This document shows positions 1 to 11,820 of a stretch of DNA of 64,000 bases, piece by piece (within the stretch, counting starts at the first letter, position 1; every line of letters starts with the position of its first letter). The DNA is taken from NCBI GenBank assembly GCA_038277395.1, contig CM076195.1:158381911-158445910 (forward strand), written 5' to 3'. This DNA is from Dryocosmus kuriphilus. Its lineage: Eukaryota > Arthropoda > Insecta > Hymenoptera > Cynipidae. A program made the position numbers and the translations under genes. Below the pieces are notes generated by a model that was given only the letters and a program-made list of their open reading frames with translations, was not told where the DNA came from and searched no databases.

Positions 1-1134
1 TGTCACGCAAATCTATCCCAAATGCGAAAACAACGTCACAAATTGACTCTTATACACCACAGAGGTTGAGAATAACAAAAAATAGTGTTTGTAGGGTATT
101 AGCCTACACTGTTCAAAAGCTTTACAAGGGGCACAAATGCCCATATTTGGCACAAAACGCAACATATAGATTTCGAACAAAGAATAGGTCTGTTTCATCA
201 TTTTCAATGCTGAACTTTCTCGTTTCGTTAATGTACCACTTTTATATTTAACACTTGCGTCACCAACTTGTCGCGACATGTCTGTCATGGAGGCCCTGCG
301 CGCAGAGCTCTGAGCGACCTGAGGGTGTCTGAACTTGTCGAAGGCTGGCAGCTAGCTTCACTCTGACTCTGGCGTTCGCCCTGTGCGCTTCGTGTACTTT
401 CTTTCGTACTGGTAGCTCTGAGCCGTCTTTTAGTTTCTTATGGATTGTTGCGTGTTCTTTCACGTTGCTTTTGGTTTGGTTGTTCTGCCACCAGCCACGG
501 CTTCAAAATTCAGTCATCGGCAAACATTCCACTGTCCTATCTTTGGATCTCCCAAAGATCTCAATGAGACAGTGTTGCCTTCATATGAAGACATATTGAG
601 GTTCTGTTTTTTTTGAGAGGTTCAATCTTGCTCCTTCTGTTGGAAATAAAGAACCGACTTTCTTCGCACATCCAGAGAACTTATTGCTAAGCATGCTAAC
701 CGTTGAGAGACCTAACATCAGAGAACTGGCTGTACGACGCATAATACGGGCAAGGGTGTCACCCCCTCGAGTAAAGGCAGTGCGTGTGTTTCGCACACCT
801 CAGCTTAATTTTGAAACAAACGACTTCACTGACATGATCCGCTGGGCATCTGTTTCGGTTACTTGTCCTCCGTGACGTTTCAACAGAAGTTTTCCGCTCC
901 ATTCTCAGTGAGTCCATAATCCCAGAGTGGGATTTTATTCATTTCCCCTGCCACACACAAGCAGTCGAACGGTGTGTGAAAGTTGCTACAGAGGTCTCTA
1001 TGCAGGTGTGCGGGTCTGAAAGCAGTGATAGCGTAATAAGGTCCAAGCTCTTCTCACGTTCAGTGATGCCTAAATTTGAGGTCAAATCTGATTTCAATAT
1101 GCTACCCTCTAATCGAAAATGACCATCTATCACG

Positions 1135-4100
1135 GGGTGTCTACCGCACCAGGAAAACCGGGAATTCCCAGGGAATGAAATTTGTGCTGGAAAAACCTGG
1201 ATTTATCAGGGAATCTAATTTAAAAACCTGGAATTTTTAGACTTTAATGTACATGTAAAAATAATGAATTTTCACTTTCTTGCAAAAGTTCCACCTGTTG
1301 GGTATTTATAAAAAGAAACAATTTTATATATGTATTTGTAAACACATAAACACCGCCAATTACTAAGAATCCATCGGTATCAGTGAGTTCACGAAAAAAA
1401 AAAAACAAACGATTCACGCGACGAGCGAAAAGGGGGATCGGGTGAGGTTATATACATACATACGCTTTAGCTAACTCAGGTGGCGACGCAAATGTGTTTG
1501 TATGGCGTCACTCACTTATCGAATGTCGACAAGTTTCCATCTGCAGGTATACAGGCGTATGTGTCTGCTTTTCAAAAATAATTTTTGAATTTCTCAAGTG
1601 CAATCCAAAACTATTTATTGTGAGAATTGATCATACATACAGTGAGTATAATTTTTAAATATTAAAATAATAAACTACAAAAAGAAAACTACTTTTCTAA
1701 CCTAAAAATTGCCACTTTTACAAAAAAGTTAACGTAGTTGAGCTTTTCTTATTTTTAATAATACGATTTATCAGAAAAAGTATTATTATATTGTATGACA
1801 TGGGACTCTTGAATTGCAAAATTATTAATTATTCACTTGGTTTAAAGCCGAACTTGAAAAAATGTATTCAAATGTATGGTTAAAAAAACGGTTCCTTATT
1901 GATAAGGGCAATCTATTAATATGAAGGTTTATTCAATTTCTCTTTAAAGGGACAGTTTGGTATTTTATTTAGATTTAGTTTTCTTTAGTTGAATTCTTTG
2001 TAATTAATAAATCATAAAAATATGAAGTATTAAATTTCAATAAATATTTTGCAGGACTACGATGAGCTCTAAAAGAGGAAAGTCACGATACAAAAGTGAA
2101 TTTGTAATCCAATTTCCATGGTCAGAGCCAGTGTCAACGGACACAAACAGTGCAAAATGCAAGTTAAGCAATAATATAATTTGTCTCAGTAATATGGGTT
2201 GGCAAGCCTTAGTTAGTCATGCTAAAGCAGGATCCCACAAAACAGCTCTGCAGATCAAAACCTCATCAAAGCCTATCAACGAAGCTTTAAAAGCTTCTTC
2301 GTCTACAACTATTTCTGATCTGCAAAATCAAGTACCTCAGATGTCATTTTTTTCTGAAAATACTCAAAATGTGCAGAAACAGAACTTTGTGTTAGATAAT
2401 TACGTACATAAAGATGATATCACTAAAGCAGAAATTTTATGGCTATTGCATAATATTGATCGTCACCATTCGTTAAGTGATATTGAAACTAGCATTCCTA
2501 TTATGGCAAGAATGTTCTATGATAGTATAATATCACAAAAGCTTCAGTTGAGCAAATCCAAGTGCTCCTATGTAATTCTGTATAGTTTGCGAGTGCATTT
2601 TGAAAAAGAACTATTGAGCCTTGTGGAAAATTGTGATACATTAGTCGCCGGTTTTGATGAAAGCAAAAACGATATAAATAAGAAACAGCAAATGGATATA
2701 GCTTTAATATTTTGGCATCCGAAAAACGACCAAGTGGATACTCGATACTTTACATCAGCTTTCATGGGTAGAACAGTAGATTTGCTTCAAGCTTTTGAAG
2801 ACAAAATACCAAAAACATTGTTGAAAAAGATCATTCAAGTGTTTATGGATGGGCCGAACTTTAATTTCAAATTTGTGAAAGATTTGCAAGAAAGTGTTAA
2901 TGAGTATAATGAAGACAAATTATTCATTGATATTGGTTCTTGTGTATTACATATAATTAACAATGCTTTCAAAGGAAGCTTCAATGTTGTAAAATGGTTA
3001 ATAATCGATTTTTTCGATCACTTTTTTATTTATTTGCTCCTTCATCAGCTCGCAGAGCTGAGTACAGTGAAATCACAGGTCAAAATACATTTCCCAAAAG
3101 CTGTTGCGGAACTCGTTGTCTTGAGAATTCTGACGTTGCAGAAGTAGCTACACAAATGACTCCACACTTGAAAAAGTATATTAAAACTCTGGTGACGAGG
3201 AAGACTGAACCAAACTCGAAACATTATAAAGTCGTGAAAAATGCTCTGACAGATGAGTTTTTGTTAGCTAAGTTAACATTTTTCAAAATTTTGTCAGATG
3301 AACTGCAACCGATTTTAACAGAGTATCAAGCTGATGATCCTAAAATTCCTTACTTGTATGACGATTTGTTGAAGCTATTTAGAGATATTATGAAAAGAGT
3401 TGTCAAATTTGAATCTATTGAGTTATTTAAAAAAAAAATTACAAAAAAGATTTTTGAAGATGAGCACTTGTTACCTGCCAAAAAGGTTCAAATCGGTTAC
3501 AAAACCAAACAGATATTGAAAAATATGAAGAACAGTGATAGTGATATAACTGATTTGACTAAGCTCCAATTCAGGAATGAATGTTCTGCCTTAAAAACGT
3601 TTCTTATCAAACTTGCAGATAAGTCGCCTTTGATGTTTCCTCTTGTAAAAGGTCTCACTTGTTTCAATCCTTCAATAAGCATCAATAAAAAAGAAGCTGA
3701 TTTAAAAAATAATTTAATCACTCATACAGTAGCAGAGAAAGCCGACAAAGAGTTTAACTAACTTATTTCTCTTGAATCTACTCAAGGGAAATTGAAGACT
3801 TTTGATTGGAAAAAAATGAGACTTGACGTATTTTGGTACAATACCTTAAAGCTAAATGAGACGCAAAATTATATGAATTTATTTGATGTGATAAAAAAGG
3901 TTATGATTTTATCTCATGGCAATGCAGCCTTAGAACGAAGTTTCTCAGTGAATAAAAATCGCTTGGTTAAAAATCAAAAAGAAAATTCTCTGGTTGCTCA
4001 GCTTCTCATATGTAATGTTATTCGTGTAATGGAGAAACCGTTACACGAGCTGGAAGAGTTAGAAATTCAACGAAAACAGATAATAGATGATGCAATGAAA

Positions 4101-4494
4101 GAAGCGGCATCGATCGAAAAGAGGATCACAGCTTTAAAGAACCGTTGAAGCAATTTAAATGCTAAGTCATAAAATATTATTGTTCGTTATTTTCTAAACT
4201 ATTCTCTATGAAAATCTTATTTACTATATCTTAAAAAATTGAGACTAATTGAACTGATTATTTTTGATAAATCGCGAAAATTATCAAAGTTTAAAATAAT
4301 TTATTATACATCATAAGTGTTTATTATTTATTGTTCAACATTTTGTTCAAAGTGTTAATAAAGTTTCATGTAATAAGAAAAATCGTGTAAAAATTTATTT
4401 ATTGGCAAAAAATATACCTGGAAAAAAGTGAAAATTCATCCCGGAAAACCTGGAATTTTCAGGGAATTTATTTTCAAAAATATGGTAGACACCC
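1135..4494 (+). mobile_element. hAT DNA transposon (copy 1), nearly complete
   Basis: The ends are inverted (GGGTGTCTACC at 1135-1145, GGTAGACACCC at 4484-4494). Both are followed inward by similar 'cctggaa...cagggaat' subterminal sequence. TATCAC lies just outside both ends (left offset by one or two bases), fitting an imperfect target duplication. The element carries a decayed hAT transposase on the + strand with AT-rich flanks of ~0.9 kb and ~0.3 kb. It sits inside the long-TIR element, so it is the younger insertion. Confidence 0.85.
2062..4148 (+). pseudogene. hAT transposase, broken by one frameshift and one stop
   Basis: This would be the DDE transposase that cuts and inserts the surrounding hAT. 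The first frame (2062 to ~3000) has a BED-like N-terminal region ending HAKAGSHK, a catalytic-region motif GFDES and a second motif MDGPN. The reading then moves to the frame of 2994-3761, which holds family-typical ARRAEY, EITG and CGTRCLEN (usually CGTRWLEN). A stop at ~3761 interrupts the same frame, which resumes at 3792-4148 with the C-terminal dimerisation block (SHGNAALERSFSVNK) and a charged helical tail. All main regions are present, so damage is limited to one frameshift near 3000 and one nonsense codon. The ATG at 2062 is the first in the open frame; an upstream exon is possible. Confidence 0.85.
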
Positions 4495-4889
4495 GGTATC
4501 ACAAGTGATCCTCAAATACATACAGGATGAAGGATAACACTCACCTTATGGTTGGTTGGGTTGGGCGAGGGTGTGTGGAACTCGAGGTGCAGCCACCTTC
4601 TCGTGGTGAGTGCTGAATCTTTCTAACACGTGTGAACGAGCGAAGAGCTGCACACATCTTTCTAAATACATAATACACTACATAGCCTCGAACGCAAAAA
4701 AAAAAGTTGTCTCACACAAATTACATTCTGCGTTTTGGGCCACATATGGGCATTTGTGCCCCTTGTAAAGCTTTTGGACAGTGTAGGCCAATACCCCACA
4801 AACACTATTTTCTGTTATTCTCAACCTCTGTGGTGTTTAAGAGTCCATTTGGTACGCTGTATTCGCATTTGGAATAGATTTGCGTGACA

Positions 4890-5304
4890 TGTTAAAAGGT
4901 GCGTTTATTGGCTCAACTATCAAAAATTGAACAGCGTTGCGGGGGCAGAAGATATTATCCGACCAAAAAAAATTTTTTTGCTCGTTGTTAGCGATCATCA
5001 TGGGCACGATAATCGCGCTATTAGAATTTCGAAATCCAAAAAAATCTTTTTTCGGCCCAACATAATACGCAAACGACAGCCAAGTATGCATACAAAAGTT
5101 ATGCGTGCACTCTCTCAAACACATTTACTCTCGAAGTACAAGCTCCAAGTTAGTCAAAGAATGTAAAGCGGTGTTATGAAAACGACTGACTCTCTGCATA
5201 CGGAGATTTTCAATTGTAAACTTTTAGTCTAATACATAAATCCAGAAGAATATCTCGCATAACTGTAATATACCTAACTGGTAATTTACAGGATATGTAA
5301 TATA
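4890..5304. other. Spacer between elements
   Basis: About 0.4 kb of moderately AT-rich sequence between the long-TIR element and the second hAT. I see no gene, no convincing repeat and no regulatory motif. Confidence 0.5.
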
Positions 5305-7119
5305 CAGGGATGCTACCGGTTCAGTAGTTCACTTTTAGGGGAAAAAGGGGACTTTTTTATGGTTTGAAAGGATTGAAAATATATTAATTAATACAATATT
5401 TTTAATAATGATTTGTATTTTATTATGCGGAACTTCTTATACGTAATAATTGTTCATATAGTATTTAAAAAAATTTTTAAATTGCACCAAAACGACCGAT
5501 TCTAATCAACAGAAAGTTTCCTCTTTTTATTTAATATAGCAGGCTTAATTAATTCTGACTTTTTTTCTCGATTTTTTTTCGCAATTGGTCTACCTTGTTT
5601 CGTTTGTCTTTTTCTTTAGTAGGCAAATTTTCTAAGCTCTTCATAAGTTGCTGAACCGCAACGCCTGTTGGATCTTTATCTATCACACTTTTCAAAGTTG
5701 TTTGTATTGCCTCAGAATTTTTGATAGCTTCAGCATAGGCTTTATCAGCATTTTGTAGATCAGCCTCTAAAGTTAGAATGTCCCTTTTCTCTTCAATAAT
5801 ACCAGCTAATAATACCTTTTATAGCCAAAGCATTTTGGACAACGTGTTTTAAAACCGGGTATCTGCAGTTAGAAGTCGTGTTTAGCGAAAAAATATGATT
5901 CCAATAATCATCTATTCTTTCATTTTTATTCAACGAGAAGCGAACATCTTCGTCTTGTTGAAGTAATTTCCACTGACTTGAAACCTCATCAGCATCAACA
6001 TCTTTCAATGGTAACAATCCTGCTATTTTTGTAATATAATTAATACTGACGGTATCCTTGATGTTTTCAGGTGAAAGGCATTTAAAATACTTCATTTTCG
6101 TGAAGTCTTTAATTTTAAGAGTAAGATACTTCACTGATTCGATAAAAAAGTTTTTGATTTCTAGCTATAGAACCAATTTATCCTTCTGAGTAACTTTTTC
6201 ATGGAATCTCGAGCCTTTTCTCCGCAGTGAACGTCCTTCGAATCAACAAAATGATCAAATTTGGTTAGAAAAGACTTGAAATCAGTTTGATCAAACCTCA
6301 TCGAGGTTCTTCTTTTTGAGACAACAATGTACATTCTTTTGTTAAAATCTTAGCCGAGTAAGCGATAAATTGCAAGTTACTTTTCAAAGCCGGGTTTGTT
6401 AAATAATATTTGATGTCTAAATAATTTTTCTTATCTAGAGTCTTTGGATACTTCTTTGGTACATGTCTTAAAAAATACTCTTCTAAACCTGGTAACTGTT
6501 CCACAATTCTTTCCGCTGCTGGACCTAATGAGAGCCACCTTGTACTACAGTGCACTATAAAAACATGAGGTGGTAATTTTAAATCTTCCGTGAATTTTGC
6601 TATATTCCTCACATCGCAAGTCTCTTTTGTGAAAATAGTAATAGATTTTAACTGCAAAATCTGAAATATCTAAGCTGAAGCAATCTGTTCCTTTTAAAAA
6701 CGCATTATGTACAATGTGTAAATTACAAGTACCGATATTAAGCAGACGCTGCAAGCTTATTTTATGTACATGCTCTTCAAAAAGTCGCCAGACCTTTTTG
6801 TTAACATTAGGCCCATCATAAGCCAAGGTTAATATTTTGTCATAAGATAAACCGTTAGATTCAATCGTTTTTTAAAAATAATTAAATAAAGTATCACCAT
6901 CACCTTTTTCAATAAAATATGTTTCAAGATGTCGAGTTACAATGCATTTTTCACTGCTCGACCAAAATCTTACCCGAATTTGCAATTCTTTCATACTCTT
7001 AGGGCCGATTCCACCAACTGCGATTAAATCCACGATTAGTTAATCATGATTATTTTTTAATCAGCGTCTTAATCATGATTAACTTGTGACGTGTTCCACC
7101 ATGAATTATTAAACTATGG

Positions 7120-7391
7120 TTAGCTAACCGTACGCTCTGTTCGCAATAAGTCTAGTTTCTGCGTGTTTCTGTTGTAACAGTGATTCTGATTGGCTGATTT
7201 CAAACTTCGATTTAGATAAATTTCGATATCTATTTTCGATAGATAAATTTCGATAAACGAAATCGCATAGTGAAATCCAAATCAACCAAAGATTAAAAAT
7301 AATTGATTCGTTCTTTAAATATTCGTGGCCGTATTCCAATTCTAAAATCAGCTTCATCACATGAAGATAAAATATTGTTAAAAATGTCATC
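7120..7391 (-). pseudogene. PIF/Harbinger transposase N-terminal relic, unit 1
   Basis: Reading from 7391 on the minus strand gives MDDIFNNILSSCDEADF, RPRIFKERINYF, a stop, then DLDFTMRFRLSK. This is the start of a Harbinger nuclease (acidic leader followed by the F-R-L-S-K block). It diverges soon after, so only the N-terminal tenth or so of the ~350-residue protein survives. Confidence 0.6.
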
Positions 7392-7679
7392 CATATTTCA
7401 CTCTATACTGTCGCACTACACTTAACTTCAACTTTGAGGTTATGGTGACCCCAGATAATCGCTGGTTAAGTCGCTAATCAGCCAAAAATGACCGATTAAG
7501 TTAAACGGTGATTAGGCTTCTTTAATCGTGATTTAAAAGATGGTGGAACGCAATGTGCTGATTAAATTAAGTTAATCAACGATTAAAATTTAATCATTAG
7601 CTAATCATCATTATATTTTAATCAGCGTCTTAATCATGATTAACTTGTGACGCGTTCCACAATGCATTTTTGACCTATG

Positions 7680-7954
7680 GTTAGCTAACCGTATGGTCTG
7701 TTCGCAATAAGTCTAGTTTCTGCGTGTTTCTGTTGTAACGGTGATTCGGATTGGCTTATTTCAAACTTCAATTTCGATAAATTTCGACATCTATTTTCGA
7801 TAGATAAATTTCTATAAACAATATCGCGTAGTGAAATTCGAATCAACCAAAGATTCAAAATAATTGATTCGTTCTTTAAGTATTCGTGGCCGTATCTCAA
7901 TTCGAAAATCATCTTCATCATCACATGAAAATCAAATATCTTTATAAATTTCAT
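7680..7954 (-). pseudogene. PIF/Harbinger transposase N-terminal relic, unit 2
   Basis: This is a second copy of the unit-1 relic, about 570 bp away in the same orientation. It has the same succession (acidic leader, RPRIF-like block, aromatic stretch) but has lost its frame through small indels. It supports the view that this Harbinger family spread as derivatives keeping only the 5' end of the gene. Confidence 0.5.
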
Positions 7955-8617
7955 CCATATTTCACTCTATACTGTCGCACTACACTTGAATTTCAATGTT
8001 GAGGTTATGTTGACCTCCGTCAATCGCTGGTTAAGTCGTTAAGCAGCCAAAAATGGCCGATTAAATTAAACGGCGATTAGGCTTCTTTAGGGCCAGTTTG
8101 ACCAACTCTGGTTAAAAACATGATTAGCTAATCATGATTATTTTTTAATCGAGACTTTAATCATGATTAAATTACAATGCATTCCACCATGGATATTTTG
8201 GTTCTGATTAGCTAATCATATACCCTGTTCATGGTAGCTCTAGTATTCTCTTGTAGCCGCGACTCTGATTGGTTGTAATGAAAAAGTCAGTTAACTTTCG
8301 GCGCCATGACGTTTAGGCGCCAAAACATTGAGATGACGCGTAAAGTTTGAGGTGGTTTCTGAAATGTGATTTTTATTTAAATATGTTAACCAGAAGAAAA
8401 GTGTTTGATAATGTACATTTCGAAAATGTACATGTACATATCATTTATAAAATATAAAATATATTTTAATTTTCAACAAAAAAAAAAGATTTTTTAAACA
8501 AAAGGATGATTTATTGCAGCAAGAAGGTGAATTTTTTACCAAAGCAAAAGGCATGAAATTTGACCAAAATAGTTCAATTTTTCACCAAACCAGTTGAATT
8601 TTCAAACAAAACAGAAT

Positions 8618-9160
8618 GACTTTTGAACAAAATTGTTGAGTTTTTCTGACAAAGAGGATACATTTTTCTCGAAATTGAATTTTTTAAATTTGAATTTGAA
8701 TTTTTTAAACCGAAAATATGAATTTCCAACGAAGAAGGTTAATTTTCTACCGAAAAATGCGAATATTCCACAAAAAAAAAATATATATGTGACTTTTCAA
8801 ACTTTTGAACGAAATTGTGAAATTTCTTACAAAGTGGATATATTTTTCACCAAATTGAATTTCTTAAATTTGAATTTGAATTTTTAAACCGAAACAGGAG
8901 TTTCCAACGAAGAAGATTAATTTTCTACCGAAACATACGAATATTCCACAAAAACAAAGTACATGACTTTTCAAACTTTTGAACAAAATTGTTAAATTTC
9001 TTACAAAGTGGATATATTTTTCACAAAATTAAATTTCTTAAATTTGAATTTGAATTTTTAAACCGAAACACGTGTTTCCAACGAAAAAGATTAATTTTTT
9101 ACCGAAAAATACGAATATTCCACAAAAAAAAATTCAAGACTTTTCAAATAACAAAAATTT
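8618..9160 (+). repeat. AT-rich minisatellite, ~170-bp unit, three copies
   Basis: Three successive blocks share the order 'ttttgaacaaaattgtt', 'cttacaaagtggatat', 'aatttgaatttgaatttt', 'aaccgaaa', 'tttccaacgaa' and 'gaatattccacaaaaa'. The reading frames here are by-products of the repeat and are not genes. Confidence 0.75.
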
Positions 9161-9291
9161 TTAGGTTATCTCTGCATGTAAATTACTCCGAATTACCTTT
9201 GTTACAAAGTTAGTTACTTGGAGCACTTAAATTACTTACACAATCGTAAAAATACAAGATCAATGTCCATTATTTTAACAATGTTTCTATA

Positions 9292-9513
9292 TCATACATT
9301 ACTATTTGTAGCATGTTGCAAACCTTGTTCTAGTTGGAGCAGCAAAGTTTCAACAGTAATTTTTCTTAAGCGAAATCGTGTTAAAAAATCCAAATCATCC
9401 ATGGTTTCAAAATAATTCACTCGTTCCCTGAATATTCGTGGTCTTCTTTGAACGGGGTAAAACATTTCATCATCATCAGATGAGGATAAAATATCATCGT
9501 AAAACAGAGCCAT
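9292..9513 (-). pseudogene. PIF/Harbinger transposase, N-terminal fragment
   Basis: An open 73-codon fragment. It has an acidic leader with DDILSSSDDDEMF, the RPRIFRERVNYF block, and then FLTRFRLRKITVETLLLQLE, which matches the start of HARBI1-type nucleases (helical region before the catalytic core). The DDE nuclease domain is absent: after ~9290 the sequence runs into non-coding AT-rich DNA. The full family protein is about 350 residues. Being open and better preserved than the two relics in the dimer, this is the younger copy. Confidence 0.7.
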
Positions 9514-11279
9514 ATTTCCTTGCTGTACACTGCACTCGTATACTTCAATTTTGAGGTTATGTTACTTTAATCACTGATTAACCTCCATAACCAGCCACTA
9601 TTGGGCGGTTAAGTTAACCCGTGATTATCTTCCCTTAATCATGATTAAAAGAATGGTGGAACGCAAAGTATTGATTAAATAATGTTAATCAATGATTAAT
9701 GATATAATCAGAGATGGTGAAACCGGCCCTTAATCATGGTTTAAAAGATATTGGAACGCAATGTACTGATTAAATGAAGTTAATCAATGATTAAAATTTA
9801 ATCACAGTTGGTGGAATCGGCCCTTAGCGTTGGATGTTTCGTCAAATTGATATGTAAACAGAATGTCAGGGTTCTTAATATCTAAAAGCAGTCTATCCTT
9901 AAAATACGGTCCTAATGCTTCAGAAATCAAATATTGTGCTTTACCATGAGATAACGAAAAGTCTTCAGGACATCCACCCGGAAACATCACTTAGAAAAGT
10001 TCTTTTTTATTATCGCACGATTTTACTGAACTATTAGACTGAACAACTTCCATGCACCATAATAATTCTGCTCTTGTGGCAGCTTCCCGAGGATTGAACA
10101 TGGTTACTTTTTTTGGTACATTAGCAGATGGTACTGAAATCTGATCCGTTATCTCCGGCCTTGCCTCAAACAAAATTTGACCCGGTTCTATTGTTACAAG
10201 CTTTCCTATGTGTTTCACACTTTTCGCATGTTGAATCAGTCTCTCGAGTCCTTTATCACACGAAGAAGACTCTGATGCATTGCACAAAGTACATATGAAT
10301 TTGTATTCATCTTGTGGATCTTTTTTAGCCCATTGAGAAATGAGCGTTCTGTTACAGTCTTTCCATTACAGCCATTTTTCCTGAAATTTACTTCGGCTTG
10401 TCATACTGGTAATTTTGAATATTCAGTCGACTCCAAACACTTATGATTAGTTGAACTTCAGACACCTGAAATACATTAATACTGGTTAATATTTGTAATA
10501 AATTTGAAACATTTAAAAAAGTAATTTGATTTTATTATACGGAACATATTGTTCATAATATATAATTCCTAATTGGGAAGCTTCAGCTTCTGTATTACTA
10601 ACCTGTATTGAATTAATTTCTGACAAACCGAATTCGAAAGAGTTGAATTTCGAGCTTTGTTTAATGGACATCTATTTATTCGACAATAAATATAGAGCAG
10701 CTTATATCACTGGAATAAAATTTAAAGTTTAATTAAAATTATTATTTCTAATAATTTATCAAGTCCCAAAGATATTAGGTGGAATATTAAAGAAACATTT
10801 TTTCAGAACATTACATGAAGTAGAATGGGTTATATATTTTATGAATTAAAGATTTTATATTTATTTTTAATGTGTAATATGTACTTTACTTACATAAGTT
10901 TAGAATGATATGGTTGAAAATAATTATCCTGCCAGACCTACATATTATTTAATTCTTACCGAATAAGTATTTACATCAACCTAGCCTAACTGCAAAAAGA
11001 AAGGATTAAACATGTTTAATATTATACAATTATAACTATAAACATTTTCATTTAAAGAAATACATAAACCGGCTGATTGAAATAAAAAGTACTTTAAACG
11101 TTGATTTAAGTTTAGTTGGTTCAATTTGACGAGAAACAAAACTGAATCCATATGATAATTAACAATTTTCCAAAAAATGAAGGAAAATGTTGAAAAATAT
11201 ATAATTGGTCTAGACGGTCGATTAAAAAACTCTTAATAAAATAAAAGAGTAGTCCATTAAAATTCCATTTATTATTGAC

Positions 11280-11316
11280 AACGTTTCGGCCGAAATCATG
11301 TTGGCCTTTTTCAAGT
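11280..11316 (-). ncRNA. Hammerhead-like core, degenerate (left arm)
   Basis: Inverted copy of the motif at 11782. The helix AGGCC...GGCC is followed by GAAAC as in the hammerhead core, but the CUGAUGA box is altered. Probably a relic of a PLE terminal ribozyme. Confidence 0.3.
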
Positions 11317-11781
11317 CTAAAAATTCTAAAATACAAAAAGAGGTTACGAATTTAACAGCAAAAAACAAATAAAAGGACCAAAAGAATAGGTAAACCATAT
11401 TTTTCCTTGAGCATGTAATATAGTTTTATACCACATGTCACCGGATTTTAATGCTCTTTCTTCAATGTACTCCGTTCCATAACCTAAGTTCTTTTATTTA
11501 CAAAAATGTAATTTTTTACTTAAGTTCTTAGTCTCTCAAAATTTTTGGGAGAGACTAAGTTTTAATATTCATATTATGGCCATTATATATAATTAAGGGA
11601 AAACATTGTAATGTCTAATATTACTCTAAAATTTTTGACCATCTATGATTGAGGCAAAGGATTGGACTCGTTAAACAATGTTTCCTTTTTATTTTCGACA
11701 GGTTTGTGTTTTCTTTTGGTCCTTTTACTTGTTTTTTGCTGTTAAATTCGTAACCTCTTTTTGTATTTTAGAATTTTTAGA

Positions 11782-11820
11782 CTTGAAAAAGGCCAACACG
11801 ATTTCGGCCGAAACGTTGTC
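11782..11820 (+). ncRNA. Hammerhead-like core, degenerate (right arm)
   Basis: The order is a CUUGAAA box (consensus CUGAUGA), a short helix AGGCC/GGCC around an 11-base loop, then GAAACG and a GUC-type triplet. This order is typical of PLE hammerhead ribozymes. The damaged first box makes activity doubtful. Confidence 0.35.

Larger units (their letters stand above)
1..4889. mobile_element. Long-TIR DNA element, unclassified, carrying a nested hAT
   Basis: The first ~164 bases (starting TGTCACGCAAATC) recur inverted at 4730-4889 (ending GATTTGCGTGACA), so a ~4.9 kb element has terminal inverted repeats of about 160 bp. Without the hAT inserted at 1135-4494 the element would be ~1.5 kb. Its interior (165-1134 and 4495-4729) has only short unconvincing reading frames and no domain I recognise. 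The left target duplication cannot be seen because the window begins at the element's first base. The long TIRs and lack of a transposase suggest a non-autonomous cut-and-paste element; the superfamily is undetermined. Confidence 0.6.
8090..9729. mobile_element. PIF/Harbinger derivative nested inside the Harbinger dimer
   Basis: The ends GGGCCAGTTTGACCAACTC (8090) and an inverse copy ending ACCGGCCC (9729) are flanked by TTA (8087-8089, 9730-9732). Excision restores the sequence of the homologous region at ~7510-7560 in unit 1 (gcttctttaatc...), which proves the nesting. It holds a truncated transposase N-terminus (9292-9513, minus) and an AT-rich array of ~170-bp repeats (8618-9160). It is related to, but not the same subfamily as, the surrounding dimer. 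Confidence 0.85.
7002..9823. mobile_element. PIF/Harbinger-derived tandem dimer inserted in hAT copy 2
   Basis: The ends are GGGCCGATTCCACCAACTG (7002) and its inverse ending GGCCC (9823), flanked by TTA on both sides (6999-7001, 9824-9826), the 3-bp TWA-type duplication of PIF/Harbinger. Inside are two direct copies of one ~600-bp unit, each with 'taatcatgatta' palindromes, a 'gttagctaaccgta' palindrome and a relic of a Harbinger transposase N-terminus. The junction near 7600 lacks the expected internal GGGCC ends, so the pair is a head-to-tail dimer whose joining TIRs were lost. The second unit is itself split by 8090-9729. Confidence 0.8.
5550..10404 (-). pseudogene. hAT transposase relic, split by a Harbinger insertion
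   Basis: Read from 10404 down, the protein starts MTSRSKFQEKWL, meets a stop, then continues with a zinc finger (YKFICTLCNASES...HAKSVKH) to about 9991. The frame continues through 9990-9827 to QFDETSNA at the Harbinger edge. Removing 7002-9823 plus one TTA copy rejoins it in frame to KSMKELQIRVRFW and on to YDGPNVNKKVW, HCSTRWLSLGPAAER and the C-terminal region at 6134-5793. A lysine/glutamate-rich coiled tail extends to ~5550. The usual dimerisation motif (ERSFS-type) is missing, probably through an internal deletion near 5793. Several stops and shifts remain (for example near 6870 and 6600). The element is dead. Confidence 0.8.

Noticed and set aside
8633..9213. Tandem Asn/Phe/Leu-rich short proteins
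   Set aside because: They read an AT-rich 170-bp minisatellite inside a Harbinger derivative.
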